Shown here piece after piece: positions 14,261 through 26,640 of a DNA stretch of 64,000 bases. A program made the position numbers and the translations under genes. The notes under the pieces are model-generated. The model saw only the letters and a list, made by a program, of their open reading frames with translations. It did no database searches and was not told the origin of the DNA. Within the stretch, counting starts at the first letter, position 1. The number at the start of each line of letters is the position of its first letter. The DNA lies in assembly GCF_910591885.1 (NCBI RefSeq), contig NW_025963683.1, positions 1 through 64,000 of the forward strand, given 5' to 3'. Source of the DNA: Bombus terrestris (taxonomy: Eukaryota; Arthropoda; Insecta; Hymenoptera; Apidae).

Positions 14261-17200
14261 ACGTGGGACAACGTGGGACAACGTGGGACAACGTGGGACA
14301 CCGTTGGACAACGTGGGACACCGTTGGACATCGTTGGACACCGTGGGACAACGTGGGACAACGTGGGACCACGTGGGACAACGTGGGACAACGTGGGACA
14401 ACGTGGGACAACGTGGGACAACGTGGGACAACGTGGGACAACGTGGGACACCGTTGGACATCGTTGGACACCGTGGGACACCGTGGGACAACGTGGGACA
14501 ACGTGGGACAACGTGGGACAACGTGGGAAACCATGGAACAACGTGGGACAACGTGGGACACCGTTGGACATCGTTGGACAACGTGGGACAACGTGGGACA
14601 ACGTGGGACAACGTGGGACAACGTGGGACAACGTGGGACACCGTTGGACACCGTGGGACACCGTTGGACACCGTTGGACATCGTTGGACACCGTGGGACA
14701 ACGTGGGACAACGTGGGACAACGTGGGACAACGTGGGACAACGGGGGACAACGTGGGACAACGTGGGACAACGTGGGACAACGTGGGACAACGTGGGACA
14801 ACGTGGGACAACGTGGGACAACGTGGGACAACGTGGGACACCGTTGGACAACGTGGGACACCGTTGGACAACGTGGGACACCGTGGGACATCGTTGGACA
14901 CCGTGGGACAACGTGGGACAACGTGGGACAACGTGGGACAACGTGGGACAACGTGGGACACCGTTGGACATCGTTGGACATCGTTGGACATCGTTGGACA
15001 TCGTGGGACACCGTTGGACATCGTTGGACATCGTTGGACACCGTTGGACATCGTTGGACATCGTTGGACATCGTTGGACACCGTTGGACACCGTTGGACA
15101 CCGTTGGACATCGTTGGACACCGTGGGACAACGTGGGACAACGTGGGACAACGTGGGACAACGTGGGACAACGTGGGACAACGTGGGACAACGTGGGACA
15201 TCGTGGGACAACGTGGGACAACGTGGGACAACGTGGGACAACGTGGGACACCGTTGGACAACGTGGGACACCGTTGGACATCGTTGGACACCGTGGGACA
15301 ACGTGGGACAACGTGTGACCACGTGGGACAACGTGGGACAACGTGGGACAACGTGGGACAACGTGGGACAACGTGGGACAACGTGGGACAACGTGGGACA
15401 TCGTGGGACAACGTGGGACAACGTGGGACAACGTGGGACAACGTGGGACAACGTGGGACAACGTGGGACACCGTTGGACACCGTGGGACACCGTTGGACA
15501 CCGTTGGACATCGTTGGACACCGTGGGACAACGTGGGACAACGTGGGACAACGTGGGACAACGTGGGACAACGTGGGACAACGTGGGACAACGTGGGACA
15601 ACGTGGGACAACGTGGGACAACGTGGGACAACGTGGGACAACGTTGCACAACGTGGGACACCGTTGGACATCGTTGGACACCGTGGGACAACGTGGGACA
15701 ACGTGGGACAACGTGGGACAACGTGGGACAACGTGGGACACCGCTGGACATCGTTGGACATCGTTGGACATCGTGGGACACCGTTGGACATCGTTGGACA
15801 TCGTTGGACACCGTTGGACACCGTTGGACAACGTGGGACATCGTGGGACAACGTGGGACAACGTGGGACAACGTGGGACAACGTGGGACACCGTTGGACA
15901 CCGTGGGACACCGTTGGACACCGTTGGACACCGTTGGACATCGTTGGACATCGTTGGACATCGTGGGACACCGTTGGACATCGTTGGACATCGTTGGACA
16001 CCGTTGGACATCGTTGGACACCGTTGGACATCGTTGGACATCGTTGGACATCTTGGGACACCGTTGGACATCGTTGGACATCGTTGGACACCGTTGGACA
16101 TCGTTGGACATCGTTGGACATCGTTGGACACCGTTGGACACCGTTGGACACCGTTGGACATCGTTGGACACCGTGGGACAACGTGGGACAACGTGGGACA
16201 ACGTGGGACAACGTGGGACAACGTGGGACAACGTGGGACATCGTGGGACAACGTGGGACAACGTGGGACAACGTGGGACAACGTGGGACAACGTGGGACA
16301 CCGTTGGACACCGTGGGACACCGTTGGACACCGTTGGACATCGTTGGACACCGTGGGACAACGTGGGACAACGTGGGACAACATGGGACAACGTGGGACA
16401 ACGTGGGACAACGTGGGACAACGTGGGACAACGTGGGACAACGTGGGACAACGTGGGACATCGTGGGACAACGTGGGACAACGTGGGACAACGTGGGACA
16501 ACGTGGGACATCGTTGGACACCGTTGGACATCGTTGGACACCGTGGGACAACGTGGGACAACGTGGGACAACGTGGGACAACGTGGGACAACGTGGGACA
16601 ACGTGGGACAACGTGGGACAACGTGGGACAACGTGGGACAACGTGGGACACCGTTGGACACCGTTGGACACCGTTGGACACCGTTGGACATCGTTGGACA
16701 CCGTGGGACAACGTGGGACAACGTGGGACAACGTGGGACATCGTGGGACAACGTGGGACAACGTGGGACAACGTGGGACAACGTTGGACATCGTTGGACA
16801 CCGTTGGACACCGTGGGACAACGTGGGACAACGTGGGACAACGTGGGACAACGTGGGACAACGTGGGACAACGTGGGACAACGTGGGACAACGTGGGACA
16901 ACGTGGGACAACGTGGGACAACGTGGGACAACGTGGGACAACGTGGGACAACGTGGGACATCGTGGGACAACGTGGGACAACGTGGGACAACGTGGGACA
17001 ACGTGGGACAACGTGGGACACCGTTGGACATCGTTGGACACCGTGGGACAACGTGGGACAACGTGGGACAACGTGGGACACCGTTGGACACCGTTGGACA
17101 CCGTTGGACACCGTTGGACATCGTTGGACACCGTGGGACAACGTGGGACAACGTGGGACAACGTGGGAAACCATGGAACAACGTGGGACAACGTGGGACA

Positions 17201-18000
17201 CCGTTGGACATCGTTGGACAACGTGGGACAACGTGGGACAACGTGGGACAACGTGGGACAACGTGGGACAACGTGGGACACCGTTGGACATCGTTGGACA
17301 CCGTGGGACAACGTGGGACAACGTGGGAAACCATGGAACAACGTGGGACAACGTGGGACACCGTTGGACATCGTTGGACAACGTGGGACAACGTGGGACA
17401 ACGTGGGACAACGTGGGACATCGTGGGACAACGTGGGACAACGTGGGACAACGTGGGACAACGTGGAACACCGTTGGACAACGTGGGACACCGTTGGACA
17501 TCGTTGGACACCGTGGGACAACGTGGGACAACGTGGGACCACGTGGTACAACGTGGGACAACGTGGGACAACGTGGGACATCGTTGGACATCGTTGGACA
17601 CCGTGGGACAACGTGGGACAACGTGGGAAAACGTGGGACAACGTGGGACACCGTTGGACATCGCTGGACACCGTTGGACATCGTTGGACACCGTGGGACA
17701 ACGTGGGACAACGTGGGACAACGTGGGACAACGTGGGACAACGTGGGACAACGTGGGACAACGTGGGACAACGTGGGAAAACGTGGGACAACGTGGGACA
17801 CCGTTGGACATCGCTGGACACCGTTGGACATCGTTGGACACCGTGGGACAACGTGGGACAACGTGGGACATCGTGGGACAACGTGGGACAACGTGGGACA
17901 ACGTGGGACATCGTGGGACACCGTGGGACAACGTGGGACAACGTGGGACAACGTGGGACAACGTCGGACAACGTGGGACAACGTGGGACATCGTGGGACA
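14261..18000. repeat. 4.0-kb higher-order repeat, right copy
   Basis: Partner of 10261-13990; it follows almost directly and so forms a tandem pair. It keeps more than ten private single-unit variants in the same order. It is abutted on the left by an ACGTGTGACC unit at 14251, the stop-bearing variant also found inside both copies. The right end is where unit order diverges after TCGTGGGACA at 17991. Confidence 0.9.
15741..16180. repeat. 440-bp T-form cassette, copy 6
   Basis: Identical in unit order to copy 5, including CCGCTGGACA at the start and TCTTGGGACA at 16051, with an offset of 4,010 bp. Confidence 0.92.
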
Positions 18001-18780
18001 ACGTGGGACAACGTGGGACAACGTGGGACAACGTGGGACAACGTGGGACACCGTTGGACACCGTGGGACACCGTTGGACACCGTTGGACATCGTTGGACA
18101 CCGTGGGACAACGTGGGACAACGTGGGACAACGTGGGACAACGTGGGACATCGTGGGACAACGTGGGACAACGTGGGACAACGTGGGACAACGTGGGACA
18201 TCGTGGGACAACGTGGGACAACGTGGGACAACGTGGGACATCGTGGGACAACGTGGGACAACGTGGGACAACGTGGGACAACGTGGGACCACGTGGGACA
18301 ACGTGGGACAACGTGGGACAATGTGGGACAACGTGGGACAACGTGGGACATCGTGGGACAACGTGGGACAACGTGGGACAACGTGGGACAACGTGGGACA
18401 CCGTTGGACAACGTGGGACACCGTTGGACATCGTTGGACACCGTGGGACAACGTGGGACAACGTGGGACCACGTGGGACAACGTGGGACAACGTGGGACA
18501 ACGTGGGACAACGTGGGACAACGCGGGACAACGTGGGACAACGTGGGACAACGTGGGACAACGTGGGACAACGTGGGACACCGTTGGACATCGTTGGACA
18601 CCGTGGGACACCGTGGGACAACGTGGGACAACGTGGGACAACGTGGGACAACGTGGGACAACGTGGGAAACCATGGAACAACGTGGGACAACGTGGGACA
18701 CCGTTGGACATCGTTGGACAACGTGGGACAACGTGGGACAACGTGGGACAACGTGGGACAACGTGGGACAACGTGGGACA

Positions 18781-19220
18781 CCGTTGGACACCGTGGGACA
18801 CCGTTGGACACCGTTGGACACCGTTGGACATCGTTGGACATCGTTGCACATCGTGGGACACCGTTGGACATCGTTGGACATCGTTGGACACCGTTGGACA
18901 TCGTTGGACACCGTTGGACATCGTTGGACATCGTTGGACACTGTGGGACACCGTTGGACATCGTTGGACACCGTTGGACATCGTTGGACATCGTTGGACA
19001 TCGTGGGACACCGTTGGACATCGTTGGACATCGTTGGACACCGTTGGACATCGTTGGACACCGTTGGACATCGTTGGACATCGTTGGACATCGTGGGACA
19101 CCGTTGGACATCGTTGGACATCGTTGGACACCGTTGGACATCGTTGGACATCGTTGGACATCGTTGGACACCGTTGGACACCGTTGGACACCGTTGGACA
19201 TCGTTGGACACCGTGGGACA
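18781..19220. repeat. Variant T-form cassette with internal rearrangement
   Basis: This block resembles the right part of the 440-bp cassette, but its middle is partly duplicated. Private units TCGTTGCACA (18841) and CTGTGGGACA (18941) occur. The last 150 bp return to the standard cassette ending in CCGTGGGACA at 19211. It probably arose by unequal exchange between offset cassette copies. Confidence 0.75.
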
Positions 19221-19400
19221 ACGTGGGACAACGTGGGACAACGTGGGACAACGTGGGACAACGTGGGACAACGTGGGACATCGTGGGACAACGTGGGACA
19301 ACGTGGGACAACGTGGGACACCGTTGGACACCGTTGGACACCGTTGGACACCGTTGGACATCGTTGGACACCGTGGGACAACGTGGGACAACGTGGGACA

Positions 19401-20570
19401 ACGTGGGAAACCATGGAACAACGTGGGACACCGTTGGACACCGTTGGACACCGTTGGACATCGTTGGACATCGTTGGACACCGTTGGACACCGTTGGACA
19501 ACGTGGGACATCGTGGGACAACGTGGGACAACGTGGGACAACGTGGGACAACGTGGGACACCGTTGGACACCGTGGGACACCGTTGGACACCGTTGGACA
19601 CCGTTGGACATCGTTGGACATCGTTGGACATCGTGGGACACCGTTGGACATCGTTGGACATCGTTGGACACCGTTGGACATCGTTGGACACCGTTGGACA
19701 TCGTTGGACATCGTTGGACATCGTGGGACACCGTTGGACATCGTTGGACATCGTTGGACACCGTTGGACATCGTTGGACATCGTTGGACATCGTTGGACA
19801 CCGTTGGACACCGTTGGACACCGTTGGACATCGTTGGACACCGTGGGACAACGTGGGACAACGTGGGACAACGTGGGACAACGTGGGACAACGTGGGACA
19901 ACGTGGGACATCGTGGGACAACGTGGGACAACGTGGGACAACGTGGGACACCGTTGGACACCGTTGGACACCGTTGGACCCCGTTGGACATCGTTGGACA
20001 CCGTGGGACAACGTGGGACAACGTGGGACAACGTGGGAAACCATGGAACAACGTGGGACAACGTGGGACACCGTTGGACATCGTTGGACAACGTGGGACA
20101 ACGTGGGACAACGTGGGACAACGTGGGACAACGTGGGACAACGTGGGACACCGTTGGACACCGTGGGACACCGTTGGACACCGTTGGACATCGTTGGACA
20201 CCGTGGGACAACGTGGGACAACGTGGGACAACGTGGGACAACGTGGGACAACGTGGGACAACGTGGGACAACGTGGGACAACGTGGGACAACGTGGGACA
20301 TCGTGGGACAACGTGGGACAACGTGGGACAACGTGGGACAACGTGGGACACCGTTGGACAACGTGGGACACCGTTGGACATCGTTGGACACCGTGGGACA
20401 ACGTGGGACAACGTGGGACAACGTGGGAAACCATGGAACAACGTGGGACAACGTGGGACAACGTGGGACAACGTGGGACAACGTGGCACACCGTTGGACA
20501 CCGTGGGACACCGTTGGACACCGTTGGACATCGTTGGACACCGTGGGACAACGTGGGACAACGTGGGACA
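19401..20570. repeat. 1,170-bp higher-order repeat, first copy
   Basis: Begins with the CCATGG marker dimer at 19401. It contains a cassette lacking its first 40 bp (19451-19850), a unique CCGTTGGACC at 19971, further marker dimers at 20031 and 20421, and ACGTGGCACA at 20481. All recur 1,170 bp downstream. Confidence 0.92.
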
Positions 20571-21740
20571 ACGTGGGAAACCATGGAACAACGTGGGACA
20601 CCGTTGGACACCGTTGGACACCGTTGGACATCGTTGGACATCGTTGGACACCGTTGGACACCGTTGGACAACGTGGGACATCGTGGGACAACGTGGGACA
20701 ACGTGGGACAACGTGGGACAACGTGGGACACCGTTGGACACCGTGGGACACCGTTGGACACCGTTGGACACCGTTGGACATCGTTGGACATCGTTGGACA
20801 TCGTGGGACACCGTTGGACATCGTTGGACATCGTTGGACACCGTTGGACATCGTTGGACACCGTTGGACATCGTTGGACATCGTTGGACATCGTGGGACA
20901 CCGTTGGACATCGTTGGACATCGTTGGACACCGTTGGACATCGTTGGACATCGTTGGACATCGTTGGACACCGTTGGACACCGTTGGACACCGTTGGACA
21001 TCGTTGGACACCGTGGGACAACGTGGGACAACGTGGGACAACGTGGGACAACGTGGGACAACGTGGGACAACGTGGGACATCGTGGGACAACGTGGGACA
21101 ACGTGGGACAACGTGGGACACCGTTGGACACCGTTGGACACCGTTGGACCCCGTTGGACATCGTTGGACACCGTGGGACAACGTGGGACAACGTGGGACA
21201 ACGTGGGAAACCATGGAACAACGTGGGACAACGTGGGACACCGTTGGACATCGTTGGACAACGTGGGACAACGTGGGACAACGTGGGACAACGTGGGACA
21301 ACGTGGGACAACGTGGGACACCGTTGGACACCGTGGGACACCGTTGGACACCGTTGGACATCGTTGGACACCGTGGGACAACGTGGGACAACGTGGGACA
21401 ACGTGGGACAACGTGGGACAACGTGGGACAACGTGGGACAACGTGGGACAACGTGGGACAACGTGGGACATCGTGGGACAACGTGGGACAACGTGGGACA
21501 ACGTGGGACAACGTGGGACACCGTTGGACAACGTGGGACACCGTTGGACATCGTTGGACACCGTGGGACAACGTGGGACAACGTGGGACAACGTGGGAAA
21601 CCATGGAACAACGTGGGACAACGTGGGACAACGTGGGACAACGTGGGACAACGTGGCACACCGTTGGACACCGTGGGACACCGTTGGACACCGTTGGACA
21701 TCGTTGGACACCGTGGGACAACGTGGGACAACGTGGGACA
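20571..21740. repeat. 1,170-bp higher-order repeat, second copy
   Basis: A direct tandem copy of 19401-20570. CCATGG dimers lie at 20571, 21201 and 21591, CCGTTGGACC at 21141 and ACGTGGCACA at 21651. The truncated cassette is at 20621-21020. The next CCATGG dimer at 21741 would start a third copy, but the order then differs. Confidence 0.92.
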
Positions 21741-22080
21741 ACGTGGGAAACCATGGAACAACGTGGGACAACGTGGGACAACGTGGGACAACGTGGGACA
21801 ACGTGGGACACCGTTGGACACCGTGGGACACCGTTGGACAACGTGGGACAACGTGGGACACCGTTGGACATCGTTGGACACCGTGGGACAACGTGGGAAA
21901 ACGTGGGACAACGTGGGACACCGTTGGACACCGTTGGACATCGTTGGACATCGTTGGACATCGTGGGACACCGTTGGACATCGTTGGACATCGTTGGACA
22001 CCGTTGGACATCGTTGGACATCGTTGGACATCGTTGGACACCGTTGGACACCGTTGGACACCGTTGGACACCGTTGGACA

Positions 22081-25000
22081 TCGGTGGACATCGTGGGACA
22101 CCGTTGGACACCGTTGGACAACGTGGGAAACCATGGAACAACGTGGGACAACGTGGGACAACGTGGGACAACGTGGGACAACGTGGGACACCGTTGGACA
22201 TCGTTGGACACCGTGGGACAACGTGGGACAACGTGGGACAACGTGGAACAACGTGGGACAACGTGGGACAACGTGGGACAACGTGGGACAACGTGGGACA
22301 ACGTGGGACAACGTGGGACAACGTGGGACAACGTGGGACATCGTGGGACAACGTGGGACAACGTGGGACAACGTGGGACACCGTTGGACATCGTTGGACA
22401 CCGTGGGACAACGTGGGACAACGTGGGACAACGTGGGACAACGTGGGACAACGTGGGACACCGTTGGACATCGTTGGACACCGTTGGACATCGTTGGACA
22501 CCGTGGGACACCGTTGGACACCGTTGGACACCGTTGGACATCGGTGCACATCGTGGGACACCGTTGGACACCGTTGGACATCGTTGGACACCGTTGGACA
22601 CCGTGGGACAACGTGGGACAACGTGGGACAACGTGGGACAACGTGGGACAACGTGGGACAACGTGGGACAACGTGGGACACCGTTGGACACCGTGGGACA
22701 CCGTTGGACAACGTGGGACAACGTGGGACAACGTGGGACAACGTGGGACAACGTGGCACACCGTTGGACACCGTGGGACACCGTTGGACACCGTTGGACA
22801 TCGTTGGACACCGTGGGACAACGTGGGACAACGTGGGACAACGTGGGAAACCATGGAACAACGTGGGACAACGTGGGACAACGTGGGACAACGTGGGACA
22901 ACGTGGGACACCGTTGGACATCGTTGGACACCGTGGGACAACGTGGGACAACGTGGGACAACGTGGGACAACGTGGGACAACGTGGGACAACGTGGGACA
23001 ACGTGGGACAACGTGGGACACCGTTGGACATCGTTGGACACCGTGGGACAACGTGGGACAACGTGGGACAACGTGGGACACCGTTGGACACCGTTGGACA
23101 TCGTTGGACATCGTTGGACATCGTGGGACACCGTTGGACATCGTTGGACATCGTTGGACACCGTTGGACATCGTTGGACATCGTTGGACATCGTTGGACA
23201 CCGTTGGACACCGTTGGACACCGTTGGACACCGTTGGACATCGGTGGACATCGTGGGACACCGTTGGACACCGTTGGACATCGTTGGACACCGTTGGACA
23301 CCGTGGGACAACGTGGGACAACGTGGGACAACGTGGGACAACGTGGGACAACGTGGGACACCGTTGGACACCGTGGGACACCGTTGGACAACGTGGGACA
23401 ACGTGGGACAACGTGGGACAACGTGGGACAACGTGGCACACCGTTGGACACCGTGGGACACCGTTGGACACCGTTGGACATCGTTGGACACCGTGCGACA
23501 ACGTGGGACAACGTGGGACAACGTGGGAAACCATGGAACAACGTGGGACAACGTGGGACAATTTGGGACAACGTGGGAAACCATGGAACAACGTGGGACA
23601 ACGTGGGACAACGTGGGACAACGTGGGACAACGTGGGACAACGTGGGACACCGTTGGACACCGTTGGACACCGTGGGACAACGTGGGACAACGCGGGACA
23701 CCGTTGGACACCGTTGGACATCGTTGGACATCGTTGGACACCGTTGGACACCGTTGGACACCGTTGGACACCGTGGGACAACGTGGGACAACGTGGGACA
23801 ACGTGGGACAACGTGGGACAACGTGGGACAACGTAGGACAACGTGGGACAACGTGGGACAACGTGGGACAACGTGGGACAACGTGGGACAACGTGGGACA
23901 ACGTGGGACAACGTGGGACAACGTGGGACAACGTGGGACAACGTGGGACACCGTTGGACATCGTTGGACACCGTGGGACAACGTGGGACAACGTGGGACA
24001 ACGTGGGACACCGTTGGACACCGTTGGACATCGTTGGACATCGTTGGACATCGTGGGACACCGTTGGACATCGTTGGACATCGCTGGACACCGTTGGACA
24101 TCGCTGGACACCGTTGGACATCGTTGGACATCGTTGGACATCGTTGGACACCGTTGGACACCGTTGGACACCGTTGGACACCGTTGGACACCGTTGGACA
24201 TCGGTGGACATCGTGGGACACCGTTGGACACCGTTGGACATCGTTGGACACCGTTGGACACCGTGGGACAACGTGGGACAACGTGGGACAACGTGGGACA
24301 ACGTGGGACAACGTGGGGCAACGTGGGACAACGTGGGACAACGTGGGACAACGTGGGACACCGTTGGACACCGTTGGACATCGTTGGACATCGTTGGACA
24401 TCGTGGGACACCGTTGGACATCGTTGGACATCGTTGGACACCGTTGGACATCGTTGGACATCGTTGGACATCGTTGGACACCGTGGGACAACGTTGGACA
24501 ACGTGGGACAACGTGGGACACCGTTGGACACCGTTGGACATCGTTGGACATCGTTGGACACCGTGGGACAACGTGGGACAACGTGGGACAACGTGGGACA
24601 CCGTTGGACATCGTTGGACATCGTTGGACATCGTGGGACACCGTTGGACATCGTTGGACACCGTTGGACATCGTTGGACACCGTTGGACATCGTTGGACA
24701 CCGTTGGACACCGTGGGACAACGTGGGACAACGTGGGACACCGTTGGACACCGTTGGACACCGTTGGACATCGTTGGACACCGTGGGACAACGTGGGACA
24801 ACGTGGGACAACGTGGCACACCGTTGGACACCGTGGGACACCGTTGGACACCGTTGGACATCGTTGGACACCGTGGGACAACGTGGGACAACGTGGGACA
24901 ACGTGGGAAACCATGGAACAACGTGGGACAGCGTGGGACAACGTGGGACAACGTGGGACAACGTGGGACAACGTGGGACACCGTTGGACATCGTTGGACA

Positions 25001-25960
25001 CCGTGGGACAACGTGGGACAACGTGGGACAACGTGGGACACCGTTGGACACCGTGGGACACCGTTGGACAACGTGGGACAACGTGGGACAACGTGGGACA
25101 ACGTGGGACAACGTGGGACAACGTGGGACAACGTGGGACACCGTTGGACACCGTGGGACACCGTTGGACAACGTGGGACAACGTGGGACAACGTGGGACA
25201 ACGTGGCACACCGTTGGACACCGTGGGACACCGTTGGACACCGTTGGACATCGTTGGACACCGTGGGACAACGTGGGACAACGTGGGACAACGTGGGAAA
25301 CCATGGAACAACGTGGGACAACGTGGGACAACGTGGGACAACGTGGGACAACGTGGGACACCGTTGGACACCGTTGGACACCGTGGGACAACGTGGGACA
25401 ACGTGGGACACCGTTGGACACCGTTGGACACCGTGGGACAACGTGGGACAACGTGGGACACCGTTGGACACCGTTGGACACCGTTGGACACCGTTGGACA
25501 TCGGTGGACATCGTGGGACACCGTTGGACACCGTTGGACATCGTTGGACACCGTTGGACACCGTGGGACAACGTGGGACAACGTGGGACAACGTGGGACA
25601 ACGTGGGACAACGTGGGACAACGTGGGACAACGTGGGACAACGTGGGAAACCATGGAACAACGTGGGACAACGTGGGACAACGTGGGACAACGTGGGACA
25701 ACGTGGGACAACGTGGGACAACGTGGGACAACGTGGGACAACGTGGGACAACGTGGGACAACGTGGGACAACGTGGGACAACGTGGGACAACGTGGGACA
25801 CCGTTGGACATCGTTGGACACCGTGGGACAACGTGGGACAACGTGGGACAACGTGGGACACCGTTGGACACCGTTGGACATCGTTGGACATCGTTGGACA
25901 TCGTGGGACACCGTTGGACATCGTTGGACATCGCTGGACACCGTTGGACATCGTTGGACA
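22081..25960. repeat. Transitional satellite domain with markers of both sides
   Basis: The domain I marker ACGTGGGAAA + CCATGGAACA continues here (22121, 22841, 23521, 23571, 24901, 25291, 25641). It now stands beside the domain II variant TCGGTGGACA (22081, 23241, 24201, 25501). ACGTGGCACA units occur at 22751, 23431, 24811 and 25201, continuing a variant seen at 20481 and 21651. One ACGTAGGACA at 23831 gives a TAG in one forward frame. The mixture suggests exchange or stepwise replacement between two array subfamilies. No gene is visible. Confidence 0.75.
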
Positions 25961-26640
25961 TAGTTGGACACCGTTGGACACCGTTGGACACCGTTGGACA
26001 CCGTTGGACATCGGTGGACATCGTGGGACACCGTTGGACACCGTTGGACATCGTTGGACACCGTTGGACACCGTGGGACAACGTGGGACAACGTGGGACA
26101 ACGTGGGACAACGTGGGACAACGTGGGACAACGTGGGACAACGTGGGACAACGTGGGACACCGTTGGACATCGTTGGACACCGTGGGACAACGTTGGACA
26201 ACGTGGGACACCGTTGGACATCGGTGGACATCGTGGGACACCGTTGGACACCGTTGGACATCGTTGGACACCGTTGGACACCGTGGGACAACGTGGGACA
26301 CCGTTGGACACCGTTGGACACCGTGGGACAACGTGGGACAACGTGGGACACCGTTGGACACCGTTGGACACCGTTGGACACCGTTGGACATCGGTGGACA
26401 TCGTGGGACACCGTTGGACACCGTTGGACATCGTTGGACACCGTTGGACACCGTGGGACAACGTGGGACAACGTGGGACAACGTGGGACAACGTGGGACA
26501 ACGTGGGACAACGTGGGACAACGTGGGACAACGTGGGACAACGTGGGACAACGTGGGACATCGTGGGACAACGTGGGACAACGTGGGACAACGTGGGACA
26601 ACGTGGGACACCGTTGGACAACGTGGGACACCGTGGGACA
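25961..26640. repeat. 8,140-bp-offset duplication, left copy
   Basis: The TAGTTGGACA unit and the TCGGTGGACA units at 26011, 26221 and 26391 recur at 34101, 34151, 34361 and 34531. So do the ACGTTGGACA near 26191, TCGTGGGACA at 26561 and the CCGTTGGACA-ACGTGGGACA-CCGTGGGACA step at 26611. Order diverges after 26640. Confidence 0.8.

Larger units (their letters stand above)
1..22080. repeat. Satellite domain I: 440-bp cassettes and NcoI-marker units
   Basis: This part is defined by variants that are absent or rare further on: the T-form cassette of 44 units and the 20-bp marker with CCATGG. It lacks TCGGTGGACA, TAGTTGGACA and ACGTAGGACA, all common later. No forward stop codon occurs before the TGA at 11306-11308, made by the unit ACGTGTGACC (11301), which recurs at 14251 and 15311. 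No gene is visible. The boundary is placed at the first TCGGTGGACA, at 22081, and is a practical choice rather than a sharp edge. Confidence 0.85.
481..25660. repeat. Dispersed 20-bp marker dimer ACGTGGGAAA + CCATGGAACA
   Basis: Two adjacent units carry four substitutions that always occur together: C9 to A in the first; A1 to C, G3 to A and G7 to A in the second. The pair creates an NcoI site (CCATGG). I find it at 481, 2011, 5721, 7681, 10521, 13151, 13311, 14521, 17161, 17321, 18661, 19401, 20031, 20421, 20571, 21201, 21591, 21741, 22121, 22841, 23521, 23571, 24901, 25291 and 25641, and nowhere after that. Two G-form units and then CCGTTGGACA TCGTTGGACA often follow it. It looks like a single complex change spread by duplication. 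Confidence 0.9.

Noticed and set aside
3..15318. Giant + strand open frames of 3,700 to 5,100 codons
   Set aside because: Three overlapping frames are open at once with the same decapeptide cycle, as any stop-free 10-mer array would give. Start codons come only from chance GACATGG, ACATGGG or GTTGGACA-type variants (or the window edge), and no promoter, ribosome site or non-repeat domain is present.
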